From contig JAJEBV010000046.1 of assembly GCA_022822365.1 (NCBI GenBank), positions 1 through 64,000 on the forward strand: 64,000 bases of DNA, written 5' to 3'. Numbering within the stretch: position 1 is the stretch's first letter; every line of letters starts with the position of its first letter. The notes beneath the pieces are model-generated. The model saw nothing but the letters and a program-made list of their open reading frames with translations, was not told the DNA's origin and did not search any database. The stretch is from Thermoanaerobaculia bacterium (GTDB lineage: Bacteria > Acidobacteriota > Thermoanaerobaculia > Multivoradales > Multivoraceae). Positions 1-8,207 of the stretch are shown one piece after another. The position numbers were made by a program, and so were the translations under genes.

Positions 1-190
1 AGCCACTCCGACGCCGAAATGAACCGACTCCGACTCCGCAGGACACCTGACCAGCCACCGACAGACCAGGACGGCATTCAAGGGGACTGCCCACCCCGAA
101 CTCAGCCCTCACGCCCGAGCCGGTGAAACATGCGGGCTAGCTGCGCCCGACGGTGTTCGGGCCGAGCCCGGCCTGAGCTAAGTTCGACCC

Positions 191-436
191 ATGCGGTTGC
201 ACATCACGCTGGACGACGCTCTGGTGGCCGAGATCGACCGGCGTGCCGGTCCCCGGAAGCGAAGCGCCTTTATCGCCCAACTGATTAGGTGTCGGCTCGA
301 CGACGAGCGGCGATGGGACGATCTCGAAGCAGCGCTCGGCGGGATCTCCGACACCGGCCACGACTGGGATGACGACCCGGCGGAATGGGTGCGGCGTCAG
401 CGGCGAGGCGATGGGCCGTCTCCCGACGGACCTTGA
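191..436 (+). CDS. Orphan ribbon-helix-helix (VapB/CopG-like) antitoxin
   Basis: The 81-residue product starts with a short beta strand (MRLHITLDDALVAEIDR) followed by two predicted helices (about residues 23-42). This is the MetJ/Arc arrangement used by DNA-binding antitoxins. The acidic, Trp-rich tail (DTGHDWDDDPAEW, about 54-67) resembles the toxin-binding tail of VapB-type proteins. In intact VapBC loci a PIN-domain toxin follows immediately. Here no PIN gene follows, and a broken gene on the opposite strand ends 55 bp downstream. I infer a solitary or relic antitoxin. The fold assignment is moderately safe; the partner and target are unknown. Confidence 0.6.
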   Translation: MRLHITLDDALVAEIDRRAGPRKRSAFIAQLIRCRLDDERRWDDLEAALGGISDTGHDWDDDPAEWVRRQRRGDGPSPDGP

Positions 437-490
437 GGCGCTTGCCGCCCGGCTCGACCGTACAACATGCTGTGCCAAATGGACGGAGTC

Positions 491-1019
491 CTATCCGGAA
501 GCGTTGTGCTCTCGCGGTGACCCCCTGAACACCTGCTTCCGGTGCCAGTCGACGAAGTCCGGGTTGGGGCGTTGCCGTGCGCGTTGAGGGTTGCGAATCG
601 GCTTGTCGTGGCAGTCGAGGAGCTGCCGGAAGGCGGGGCTCTGGCCGTGCACGTCGTCCGAGACGACGAGCCGAAAACCCTTCGCGGCCCGCTCCAGGCC
701 GATTGCTCCGTGGTCCAGTGAATCTCGGCAGTCTGGAGAGGAACTCGGTCACGTCCTCCGACCGTAAGGTCGGCCTGACCTCGACCACCACGACGGCCAG
801 TTCGCTCACGGCCACGAGGTCGAACTCGAGGTACTCGCCGTTTCGTCTTCCCTTGTGCCGCTGGTGCGTGCTCTCGACGGCGAGTCCCCTGCGGTCGAGC
901 AAGGGGAAGAGGTTCCCCTTGACCAACTCCAGGAGCTCTTCCCACGGAGAGGTGAAGAGTTCGGCCAGGGTCTGCGGTTTTCTGAGTTGGTCCGTCTCGT
1001 GTGTCCTCATGTTCGGCAT
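491..1019 (-). pseudogene. Frameshifted PD-(D/E)XK nuclease-like gene (DUF3782-like)
   Basis: From ATG at 1019, about 98 residues read cleanly. They include ELVKGNLFPLLDRRG, then EFDLVAV and VVVVEVRPTL, which match the PD-(D/E)XK fold of the DUF3782-like group: Asp67, Glu80 and, where Lys is expected, Arg82. The frame then dissolves into Arg/Pro-rich shadow sequence. Credible coding sequence (LDHGAIGLERAAKG, LVVSDDVHG and onward) resumes in a different frame and stops at TAG 493-491. A single-base shift between about 749 and 715 would join the halves. The gene lies 56 bp downstream of the HEPN gene on the same strand, so it may have been the third gene of that cassette. It could be a decayed gene or an assembly error. 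The C-terminal half is not confidently assignable to the same family. Confidence 0.5.
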
Positions 1020-1075
1020 GTCTCCTTGTCGCGTCAGGAGGTCGGAGGCGTGCGAGCGACGGCCAACGTGCGAGT

Positions 1076-1654
1076 TCAGGCCGCCGGCCTCAGGTACCGC
1101 TCGTTCCGGATGGAGCCGATGACCTCGTCCTCGAGAGTGTCGATGAAGGTGAGCGCTCTTCGCGTGTGTTCGGAGTAGCTGTCGTCCGACAGCCAGCGTT
1201 TCTCTCCGTGGGCTATCGCGTTCCGAAGCCTGACGAGTTCGCCGAGAGGCTTCTCTTGCGCTTCGAACGGCGGGTAGTCGAGGCCCAGAAGCCAGACGTG
1301 GCGTCTCAAGTCGCCGAGCATCCGCCCCCGGGCGGTCGTGTCGCCGAGCAGTTGGTTGCGGGCGCGTCGCCACGGTCTTGCCAGGCCGTCGGGCTTCAAC
1401 AGGATGACGTAGCTCTCTCTGACATCGTCGAGGTCGGGCGAGCGATCCTCCAGGTACCGGAGGAAGATGGCCGTCGCATCTCGGAGGAACCCCTCGCAGT
1501 GTGCACAGAGAAGCACCAGCGAGCCGCGCATCATGTTGAAGCGGGAAGACACGCCGATCACGGGCATGGCGGATTGCAGCGTCTGAAGCTCCTTCTTCCG
1601 CCAGCCGCTGGCTTGCTGCAGCCGAACAACGGCCTCGCTGGCCGCCTGATTCAC
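1076..1654 (-). CDS. HEPN (RiboL-PSP type, MAE_28990-like) RNase-like protein
   Basis: The 192-residue protein is mostly helical. Near its C-terminus it carries RLRNAIAHGE (about residues 142-151). R144-x4-H149 is the R-x4-6-H catalytic signature of HEPN ribonucleases, and the overall pattern fits the MAE_28990/RiboL-PSP group. HEPN proteins typically cleave RNA in toxin-antitoxin or abortive-infection systems. Its ATG (1654) lies inside the stop of the upstream DUF262 gene (4-nt ATGA overlap), so the two are almost certainly co-translated. I infer that this is the toxic effector and the DUF262 partner the sensor or regulator. No membrane segment or signal peptide is visible. Confidence 0.75.
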   Translation of the reverse strand: MNQAASEAVVRLQQASGWRKKELQTLQSAMPVIGVSSRFNMMRGSLVLLCAHCEGFLRDATAIFLRYLEDRSPDLDDVRESYVILLKPDGLARPWRRARNQLLGDTTARGRMLGDLRRHVWLLGLDYPPFEAQEKPLGELVRLRNAIAHGEKRWLSDDSYSEHTRRALTFIDTLEDEVIGSIRNERYLRPAA

Positions 1655-2787
1655 GGCGCGAAGAGCTTCCGGCCGTGGGGAATGGTGGTTCCCAGACGTT
1701 GCTTCGCGGACATGCCGGTTCGGGACTGGGCCAGGAAACCGCCGCGCGACCAGAGAGTCTTGACGGCTTCCAGAACATCGGGCGCGGAATAGTCGCTCAA
1801 TCGCGCTCCGTGGAGGAGATGGTGCGCGATACCGCAGGCGACCACCTCGAACGGGGAGATGAGAAACGCGCCGAGGAAATCGTCTCGCTCAGGACTGTAG
1901 CGACGAAACGTCTGTTCTCTCAGGCAATCGTCGTCGAGGATGGCGAAGGTGTCCCGAAACGCGCGCTCCAGTTCCAGCCGGTCGGCGCTGTCGTTGCTGG
2001 CGAGTCCCACCATGCGTTCGGTGACGAACGGCCCAATGTCCTGGGTCAGTTCGTGAATCTCGACCGTCGAGAGACACAGAACCCGGCAGGCCAACTCCGT
2101 GTGGAAGCCCTCGTTTTCCAGCCGCTCGCTGACGGCGACGCAGCGCCGGAACGAGTCGGCAGCGGAGAGATCCTGCAACCAGTCGTAGAAGGACTCGTTC
2201 TCCATCACGAGGATGCAGTTCCGAACCTCCTGCTCGCTCAGACGCGTCCCGCCGGTGTTCAGGCGCTCGAACAAGTCGTACTTCGCCCGGTGATCGCTTG
2301 CGCGGTTCAGGATGCTGACGTTGACCTTGGCCCGTCTGAAGTCGATCCGAAGCGGATGTGAAAGATCGGTCCAGCGGGCTCCGTCCAGAGCCGGCAGGTA
2401 CTTCGCCTGGGTGAGACACAGGGGTTCCCTGGTCGTTCCGTCTTCTCCTCTCAGCTTGCCCATGAACTCGAAGAGCGTCGAGAGCCGCTGCAGGCCGTCC
2501 ACGACCTCCCAGACGCCGTCGCTCCTCTGCGACACGAACACCTGGGGCAGTGGGATGCCCAGCAGGATGGACTCGACGAGTCGTGTCTTCTGGTCGATCG
2601 TCCACCGGAAGAAGCGCTGGAACTTCGGCTGGATCTCCAGCTCCCGTTCTTCGTAGAGGGACGCGAGTTCTCCGAGGGACATCGCGTAGCCATCGGCCCG
2701 GATCTGCCGCCGGCCTTCTTCGACCTGCTCGTCGAGATCGGTCCGAGCGGCGAGTGTGGCTGGCTCGTTCTGTGTCGCAATCACCAT
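1651..2787 (-). CDS. DUF262 (GmrS/DndB-ParB-like) domain protein
   Basis: The 378-residue protein has the DUF262 hallmarks. LASLYEERELEIQPKFQR (about 41-58) is followed by the ParB/Srx-like catalytic motif VVDGLQR (D97-G98-x-Q100-R101). Later comes the FERLNTGGTRLSEQEVRN-like block (about 180). DUF262 domains are the NTP-binding/hydrolysing N-half of GmrSD-type modification-dependent restriction enzymes and of several two-gene phage-defence operons. The DUF1524 HNH nuclease half is absent; instead a separate HEPN gene overlaps the stop codon. I infer a two-component defence module in which HEPN replaces HNH. It is the first gene of its unit, with a 129-bp gap to the porin-like gene upstream. 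Confidence 0.8.
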   Translation of the reverse strand: MVIATQNEPATLAARTDLDEQVEEGRRQIRADGYAMSLGELASLYEERELEIQPKFQRFFRWTIDQKTRLVESILLGIPLPQVFVSQRSDGVWEVVDGLQRLSTLFEFMGKLRGEDGTTREPLCLTQAKYLPALDGARWTDLSHPLRIDFRRAKVNVSILNRASDHRAKYDLFERLNTGGTRLSEQEVRNCILVMENESFYDWLQDLSAADSFRRCVAVSERLENEGFHTELACRVLCLSTVEIHELTQDIGPFVTERMVGLASNDSADRLELERAFRDTFAILDDDCLREQTFRRYSPERDDFLGAFLISPFEVVACGIAHHLLHGARLSDYSAPDVLEAVKTLWSRGGFLAQSRTGMSAKQRLGTTIPHGRKLFAP

Positions 2788-2916
2788 GGTGGATCAGCGA
2801 GTGTAGCCAAGGATCAACTCGCGCGCTCTATCTGACAGAGACGTTTGACGTTGTGCGCCGACTCGTGGCGGCGTGGCGCTTTGGAAGTGGGCTGCGAGGA
2901 GTCCGCCCGGCCGGGT

Positions 2917-3864
2917 TCAGAACCGGTACCGCAACCCCACCGAGACCCCCACGTACCCAATCCCGTCGAACCCCAGGTCGCTCGTGAACGGCGTCGTTCC
3001 GTCCGCCTTGACGGGTTCGTGGCTGCGGAGCACCTTCCACAGGTCGCTGCCGTTGAACTCGTCGAACTGGGCCCAGCGCGCCTTGATCGTGAACGATGCG
3101 CTGTCGCCGAGGGCGTGGTCCACGCCGGCGAGGACCTGGTAGCCGGAGAGGGTGTCGCTGAACTCGCTGTCGAAGAGGCTGAGACTGCCGGCTGCCGCGG
3201 CTGGGCGGTCGGCGAGGGTGAGCGGCGGGTCGACGTCCTGGTAGCCCTGCGCGAGCGTCTTGCGCAGGAGGCGGGTGCTGTAGCGGAGGCTCACACGGGC
3301 CTGGCCCAGGCCCACCCCGACGAAGGGGGTCCAGGAGGTGGCGTTCTCGAAGTCCCAGTACGCGTTGACGAAGAGTTCGCGGGAGTCGAAGTCCGAGACG
3401 GTCACGCTGGGAGGATCGACGGGACTCCACTCGCTCATCTTGTCGTCGAAGGTCGGGTCGCCGGTTGGCGACAGAAAGTAGATCGTGCCGCCGTCGTGCT
3501 GCCGGCCGGTGTGCTCCACCTCGACGCGCAGCCTGCCCAGGTCGTAGCCGATGCCGAGAGTGCCGGTGAACCGGGAGCCCAGGTCGAAGCGAGTGGTGAC
3601 TTCGGGCGCCGAACCCGGTCCGCCGCACGCGGGATCGCCGGTCGGCGCCATGGCCGGATCGGCGTAGAGCAGGATGTCGCACCTCGTCGGATGGTCGGCG
3701 CCCGAGACGGTGGCCTCCAGGGTCGAGGCGTCGACCACGCCGGCCTCGAAGGCGATGTAGAAGCCGCGGTCGTCGTCCCGGGCGCCTGCGATGCTGGCGG
3801 CCCCGAGGACAGGGGCGGCGAGGATCAGGGAGAGCAGTCCGCGAGCGGACCGGGGCGTGAACAT
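2917..3864 (-). CDS. Outer-membrane beta-barrel protein
   Basis: The 315-residue protein has a Sec signal peptide: a basic start, then LLSLILAAPVLGAASIAGA, with cleavage expected near residue 28. Alternating hydrophobic strands follow (FTGTLGIGYDLGRLRVEVEH, LFVNAYWDF, FVGVGLGQARVSL). It ends in GVSVGLRYRF, and a terminal Phe is the classic BAM recognition signal. The shape and length fit an OmpA-like/OmpW-like or opacity-type 8-10 strand barrel. Function beyond the barrel cannot be read. Six Cys and Asp-rich loops near 60-90 may be surface exposed. It stands alone, with short non-coding stretches on both sides. Confidence 0.75.
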   Translation of the reverse strand: MFTPRSARGLLSLILAAPVLGAASIAGARDDDRGFYIAFEAGVVDASTLEATVSGADHPTRCDILLYADPAMAPTGDPACGGPGSAPEVTTRFDLGSRFTGTLGIGYDLGRLRVEVEHTGRQHDGGTIYFLSPTGDPTFDDKMSEWSPVDPPSVTVSDFDSRELFVNAYWDFENATSWTPFVGVGLGQARVSLRYSTRLLRKTLAQGYQDVDPPLTLADRPAAAAGSLSLFDSEFSDTLSGYQVLAGVDHALGDSASFTIKARWAQFDEFNGSDLWKVLRSHEPVKADGTTPFTSDLGFDGIGYVGVSVGLRYRF

Positions 3865-4030
3865 CTTGAGGTTGTCTCCTGAGGAAGCGCGACCGGTGGT
3901 GGTGCATCCCCGATTCTAGGGGCCGCGTGACCTCCGGTGTTAGCTCGACGAACGCAGGAGACCGCCGGGGCGGCTTCGCTGTTCGTGAACGCAGGACGGC
4001 TTGCGCGGCAGCGGGTGTTCGGGGAACGCA

Positions 4031-4945
4031 TCAGGCCTCGATCTGACTCTCTACGAACGGCAGCATCGCCGCGACGCATTCCGCCGGCTGCTCGAGCTGA
4101 AGAAGGTGCGTCGTGTCCGGAACGAAGTCGTAGTCGAGGGCCAGAATCTCCCTGAGATCCACCGTGGGCAGAAACGAGAAAGGCACCGTGGGATCGGAGC
4201 CGATGATCTTCACGGGACACGAAACGCGGCTCAGGTCCGCTGCCTTTGCCCATCGCGGACCTTCCAGCGAGATCGCCGCTTCGTACTCCCTCGGGCAGCG
4301 CAGCTCGTAGCCGTCGCCGTTCGAGGCTCGTCGCAATGTGGTCCGCGCGACGAGTTCGGGCGCGCCGGGGCAGAGAAGCTGGAATCCGGGCGCGCGCAGT
4401 ACGCGGTCCATGAACTCCTCGGGGCTCGCGAAGCGTTCGCGGCGCCTCAGGGCGGCTTCGCCCAGGTGCCGGAGCATCGTCTCCACCTTCCGGACGTCCT
4501 CCGGCCGGCAGCCGGGCGGGCAGATGACGGGGTCGAAGAGGACCAGGGCGAAGTAGGCGGAACTGCGCGTGGCGCCAATGAGCGCCGATTGCGCCGACAC
4601 GGAGTGGAACACGCCGATCTTCGGCCTGGCCCCGAAGTGCCGGTCGATCGCCTCCGCGATGTGGCCGTGGTCGTCGATGAAGGTCGCGACGCTGTGAGCC
4701 TCGGCGTCGCCGACCGGGTTCCAGCCATGGTTGCGGAGGTCGAACAGGACGACGTCGAAACGGTCGGTGAGCAGCGACCAGAACGGGTAGTAGGCGTCGG
4801 CCGCGAAGCCGTTGCAGTGGCTGACGACGAGCCGCGGGCCGCTGCGATTACCGTGCCGCCGGAGAACGATGCGGCTGCCGTCGGCCATGCGGGCCTCGGC
4901 CGTCGCCAGGGGCTCCGGCACTTGCCACCGGGTTGGTTTTGCCAT
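4031..4945 (-). CDS. Alpha/beta hydrolase with atypical nucleophile elbow
   Basis: I chose ATG 4945 (MAKPTRWQ, 304 aa) because the longer reading frame upstream is low-complexity Arg/Gly and overlaps the preceding gene. The core is recognisable: beta strand plus oxyanion segment LVVSHCNGFAAD (about 39-50), VVLFDLRNHG (about 65-74), nucleophile region GVFHSVSAQ (about 111-119) and a C-terminal DTTHLLQLEQP with the likely catalytic His. The usual G-x-S-x-G is reduced to F-H-S115-V-S, so the elbow lacks both glycines. Substrate is unknown. It starts 11 bp after the methyltransferase stop and is probably co-transcribed with it. Confidence 0.7.
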   Translation of the reverse strand: MAKPTRWQVPEPLATAEARMADGSRIVLRRHGNRSGPRLVVSHCNGFAADAYYPFWSLLTDRFDVVLFDLRNHGWNPVGDAEAHSVATFIDDHGHIAEAIDRHFGARPKIGVFHSVSAQSALIGATRSSAYFALVLFDPVICPPGCRPEDVRKVETMLRHLGEAALRRRERFASPEEFMDRVLRAPGFQLLCPGAPELVARTTLRRASNGDGYELRCPREYEAAISLEGPRWAKAADLSRVSCPVKIIGSDPTVPFSFLPTVDLREILALDYDFVPDTTHLLQLEQPAECVAAMLPFVESQIEA

Positions 4946-4956
4946 TCGCCGGGATC

Positions 4957-5688
4957 CTACGGTCGCCGGCAGACGAAGAGTTCGTACTCCCCCGGTTCGA
5001 TCTCCGAGTGGTCGCAGTCCACGGCCTTCGCTTCGAACCCGACCTCGGCCAGTATGCCCAGCCACTCGGCACGTCGGAAGAGGCCCGTGACGTGCCGGTC
5101 ATGCACGACCTCGACGCTGCCGTCGGCCTCGCGCAGCACGAAGGCGTAGTCCGTCGTGATCGTCGTGTCCGTGGGGTCCGGGTCCCAGGTGTTCTCGAGG
5201 TAGTGGGCGCTCCGGTCCTCTCCGTCGCAACCGCCGCAGTCCGTGCTGGGCTGGAAGTTCTCCCGCAGGTGGTCGGGCGCGAAGAGGGCGGCGCCGCCGG
5301 GCCGGCAGTGGACCCAGGCGGTTTCGATAGCGGCTCGCAGGTCCTCGAGCGTCGTCATGTAGTCGATCGCGTCGTGGATGAAGACGCAGTCGAACGTCCG
5401 GTCGAGGCGGACCGTTCGCATGTCGCCCTCGATGTGCCGGCACTCGGGGTTGAGGTCCCGGCTCATCGCCAGCATCCCGGGCGACAGGTCGACGAGGGTC
5501 ATCTCGAAGTGCGCCTTGAGGTGGGAGGCGTTGTGACCACCGCCGCTGCCGAGTTCGAGAGCGGTTCCGGGCGTGCCGTCAGAGGCTTCGAGCAGGTGCC
5601 GGAGGTAGATGCCGGCTTCTTCCTCGTACTCGTTTGGCGGTGAGATCAGCGGCCACCAGGGGGCGATCTCGGCGTAGAGCTTGGGCAA
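4957..5688 (-). CDS. Class I SAM-dependent methyltransferase
   Basis: The 243-residue protein has a Rossmann-type SAM-binding fold. Motif I is ALELGSGGGHNASHL (about 43-57), the acidic end of strand 2 is VDLSPGML (about 66-73), and DCVFIHDAIDYM forms the strand-4 region. A cysteine group, STDCGGCDGEDR (about 148-159), is unusual for small-molecule methyltransferases and could bind metal, but this is not established. Its start is 2 bp below the GPP34 stop, and its stop is 11 bp before the hydrolase, giving a compact GPP34-methyltransferase-hydrolase run. Substrate unknown. Confidence 0.75.
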   Translation of the reverse strand: MPKLYAEIAPWWPLISPPNEYEEEAGIYLRHLLEASDGTPGTALELGSGGGHNASHLKAHFEMTLVDLSPGMLAMSRDLNPECRHIEGDMRTVRLDRTFDCVFIHDAIDYMTTLEDLRAAIETAWVHCRPGGAALFAPDHLRENFQPSTDCGGCDGEDRSAHYLENTWDPDPTDTTITTDYAFVLREADGSVEVVHDRHVTGLFRRAEWLGILAEVGFEAKAVDCDHSEIEPGEYELFVCRRP

Positions 5689-5690
5689 CT

Positions 5691-6392
5691 TCAGCCCGAG
5701 TTCGAGGAGGTCGACGAGGCGATGATGGCGGGCATGACGGCGGCCGCGGTGATGGCGGCCTGCGCTGCCTGGACGGCGTTGGACGTGGCCTTGCCGATGA
5801 CGTCTCCCTTGGTGAGGCTCTTTATGCGCTGCTTGCGGGGTCTCAGTTCCCGGCGGCCGAAGGTCGGGTTGAGCAGGCCCACCGCGTGCGCCAGCGCGGC
5901 CAGTACGACCGTCCGGGGCTCGACTTCCCGGTCGTCGCTGAAGATCGCGGTCCGCAGGCGCTCGATGATCTCCCGCTCCGGGCCCGGGTCGATTTCCGGG
6001 AAGACGCGTCGCTTGAAGATGAGGAGGATCTCCTGCTCATCCGCCCGCAGGATGCGGCGTGCGCAGAGTTGTTCTGCCACCCGGTGGTGGAGCTTCTTCA
6101 TGGAGGAGAAGCGCGTGATCCAGGTCTGGATCGAAGCCCGCCGCTTGGCGTCGCGGATTCTCTTCAGGCACTCGTTGAGGATGGAGTCGTCGGTGCGGCG
6201 GACTTCGCGGACCTCGACCAGCTTGCGCCAGCGGCGCGACTCGTCGATGCGGATGCGCTCCCGAAGCAGGAGCTCGGCGGCGATCGCGCCGCCGAGTCCG
6301 ATGCTCGTGTGGGCGCCGCCCAGGGTGCCCTTCGTGTCGTGGAGGGCGAGAAGCAGCAGTTCTTCGTGGAGGTGGAGGGGGGTGTCGCGCAT
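5691..6392 (-). CDS. GPP34 (GOLPH3/Vps74-like) family protein
   Basis: The 233-residue protein opens with LHLHEELLLLALHDTKGTL (about 6-24), the diagnostic N-terminal helix of the GPP34 family, followed by GLGGAIAAELLLRERI (about 32-47). In eukaryotes GOLPH3/Vps74 binds PI4P and anchors glycosyltransferases to Golgi membranes. Bacterial homologues occur mainly in Actinobacteria and a few other phyla, and their role is poorly known. The C-terminal AAQAAITAAAVMPAIIAS (about 208-225) is hydrophobic and may touch the membrane. It lies 9 bp after the GH15 stop on the same strand, so it is likely the third gene of a trehalose-linked unit. Family call good, function inferred only. Confidence 0.8.
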   Translation of the reverse strand: MRDTPLHLHEELLLLALHDTKGTLGGAHTSIGLGGAIAAELLLRERIRIDESRRWRKLVEVREVRRTDDSILNECLKRIRDAKRRASIQTWITRFSSMKKLHHRVAEQLCARRILRADEQEILLIFKRRVFPEIDPGPEREIIERLRTAIFSDDREVEPRTVVLAALAHAVGLLNPTFGRRELRPRKQRIKSLTKGDVIGKATSNAVQAAQAAITAAAVMPAIIASSTSSNSG

Positions 6393-6401
6393 CGCCTGAG
6401 T

Positions 6402-8207
6402 CTAGAAGGCCTCGCTCCAGGGGCGGCTGAGGCGCAGGGCGGAGTTGATCAGGCCGACCATCGAGTAGGTCTGGGGGAAGTTGCCCCAGAGTTCGCCGGT
6501 CTCCGGGTCGAGGTCCTCGGAGAGAAGCCCCACCGGGTTGCGGCGTTCGAGCATCTGCTGGAACAGTTCGCGGGCCTCCTCGCGGCGGCCGAGGGCGTTG
6601 ATCGCGTCGATGTACCAGAAGCTGCAGACGGCGAAGGAAGTGGCGGGGGCGCCGAAGTCGTCCTCCCGGTAGCGGAAGAAGTTGCTGCCGGAGCGCAGCG
6701 GCTCGACGGACTCGACGGTGGCCGCGAAGCAGGGGTCGTCGGCGTCGAGGAAGCCCAGATCGTGGAGCAGGAGCAGGCTGGCGTCGATGCCCTCGCCGTC
6801 CAGCGTGGCGGCGAGGCCGCCTCCCTCGGTCTCCGCGTGCCGGAGGACGTGAGAACGGATCGCCTCGGCCCGGTTCGTCCAGTGCCGCTGACGATCGGCC
6901 AGGCCGAGTGCTCTCGCGATGCGGGCCAGGCGGTCGCAGGCGGCCCAGCACATGACGCTCGAGAAGGTGTGGACGGCGCTTCGTTGCCGGAACTCCCAGA
7001 GGCCGGCGTCGGGCTGGTCGAACAGGGCCACGGCCTGGTCGCCGAGCTGCTCCAGCCAGCCGAACACGCGGCGGTTGCCGGGCTTGACCAGCCGGCGGTC
7101 GAAGAAGCTCTGGGTGACGGAGAGGATCGCGCTGCCGTAGCTGTCGTTCTGGAGCTGGCGCCAGGCGTCGTTGCCGACCCGGACCGGCGGCATGCCGCGG
7201 TAGCCAGGCAGGCCGTCTATCGTGCGCTCGGTGAGTTCCCGCTCGAACTTGATGCCGTAGACCGGCTGCAGCACGCCGCCCTCGGCGGCCGCGGCGAGGT
7301 TCGTGATGTAGCCGAGGTAGCCCTCCATCGTCCGCGTGGCGCCCAGGCGGTTGAGCGCCTGGACGACGAAGTGGGAGTCACGCAGCCAGCAGAAACGGTA
7401 GTCCCAGTTGCGGCCGCTGTCGGGCCCTTCGGGGATCGAGGTGGTCATCGCCGCGAGCACGGCCCCGGTCTCCTCGAAACTGCAGAGCTGGAGCGTGATG
7501 GCGGCCCGGATCACCGCCTCCTGCCACTCGAAGGGCACCGCCAGGTGGCGCACGAACTCGCGCCACCAGGTCTCCGTGCGGCTCCGGAACTCCCGCGCCA
7601 CCGAGTCCACGGGCTCGGTCAGGCTCTCGTCCGGCCCGAGCAGCAGGGTGAGCGGCTGCTCCAGGACGAAGGAGATCTCGTCGCTGATCAGCGAGACCGG
7701 AGCATCGGTGGTCAGGCGAAGCGTCAGGGCCGGTCCGACGTAGCGGACGTGGTTGCTGCCGCGGGTCACCTCGGGGCGGCGCGCGCCGTAGTCGAACCGC
7801 GGCCGCAGCCGGATGCGGATGCGCGGTTCGCCGGAGAGCCGCTCGATCGTGCGGACGATCATCGTCGGCCGGAAGGAGCGTCCGAACTGCTCGAAGCGGG
7901 GCGCGAAGTCGGTGATGCGGACCACGGCGCCGTTGCCGTCGCGGAGCGTCGTCACCAGGATCGCGGTGTTCTCGAGGTACTGCTGCTCGCTCTCGCGGAA
8001 CCCCTCGAGCAGCACGTCGAAGAAGCCGCCGGCCTCGGGGTCGCCGTCTTCGTCGTCTTTGCCGCCGAGGAGGGAATGGAAGACGGGATCGCCGTCGAAG
8101 TGGGGCAGACAGGCCCAGCAGATGCGGCCGCGCGGGTCGATCAGCGCTCCGAATCCACAATTGCCGATCACGCCGCCGTCGAGCGGACGCGCGTCGCCGC
8201 TCGTCAT
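6402..8207 (-). CDS. Glycoside hydrolase family 15 (glucoamylase/trehalase-like)
   Basis: The 601-residue cytosolic protein has the GH15 layout: an N-terminal beta-sandwich (GNCGFGALIDPRGRICWACL at about 15-34), then an (alpha/alpha)6 barrel. The family motif NWDYRFCWLRDSHF lies near 269-282, and LDPETGELWGNFPQTYSMV sits near the C-terminus, where the second catalytic acid region is found. GH15 enzymes next to otsA/otsB act as trehalases in Mycobacterium and others, so degradation or turnover of trehalose is the likely job; a maltodextrin glucosidase is the alternative. Its ATG overlaps the otsB stop by 4 nt (ATGA). No signal peptide is present. Confidence 0.85.
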   Translation of the reverse strand: MTSGDARPLDGGVIGNCGFGALIDPRGRICWACLPHFDGDPVFHSLLGGKDDEDGDPEAGGFFDVLLEGFRESEQQYLENTAILVTTLRDGNGAVVRITDFAPRFEQFGRSFRPTMIVRTIERLSGEPRIRIRLRPRFDYGARRPEVTRGSNHVRYVGPALTLRLTTDAPVSLISDEISFVLEQPLTLLLGPDESLTEPVDSVAREFRSRTETWWREFVRHLAVPFEWQEAVIRAAITLQLCSFEETGAVLAAMTTSIPEGPDSGRNWDYRFCWLRDSHFVVQALNRLGATRTMEGYLGYITNLAAAAEGGVLQPVYGIKFERELTERTIDGLPGYRGMPPVRVGNDAWRQLQNDSYGSAILSVTQSFFDRRLVKPGNRRVFGWLEQLGDQAVALFDQPDAGLWEFRQRSAVHTFSSVMCWAACDRLARIARALGLADRQRHWTNRAEAIRSHVLRHAETEGGGLAATLDGEGIDASLLLLHDLGFLDADDPCFAATVESVEPLRSGSNFFRYREDDFGAPATSFAVCSFWYIDAINALGRREEARELFQQMLERRNPVGLLSEDLDPETGELWGNFPQTYSMVGLINSALRLSRPWSEAF

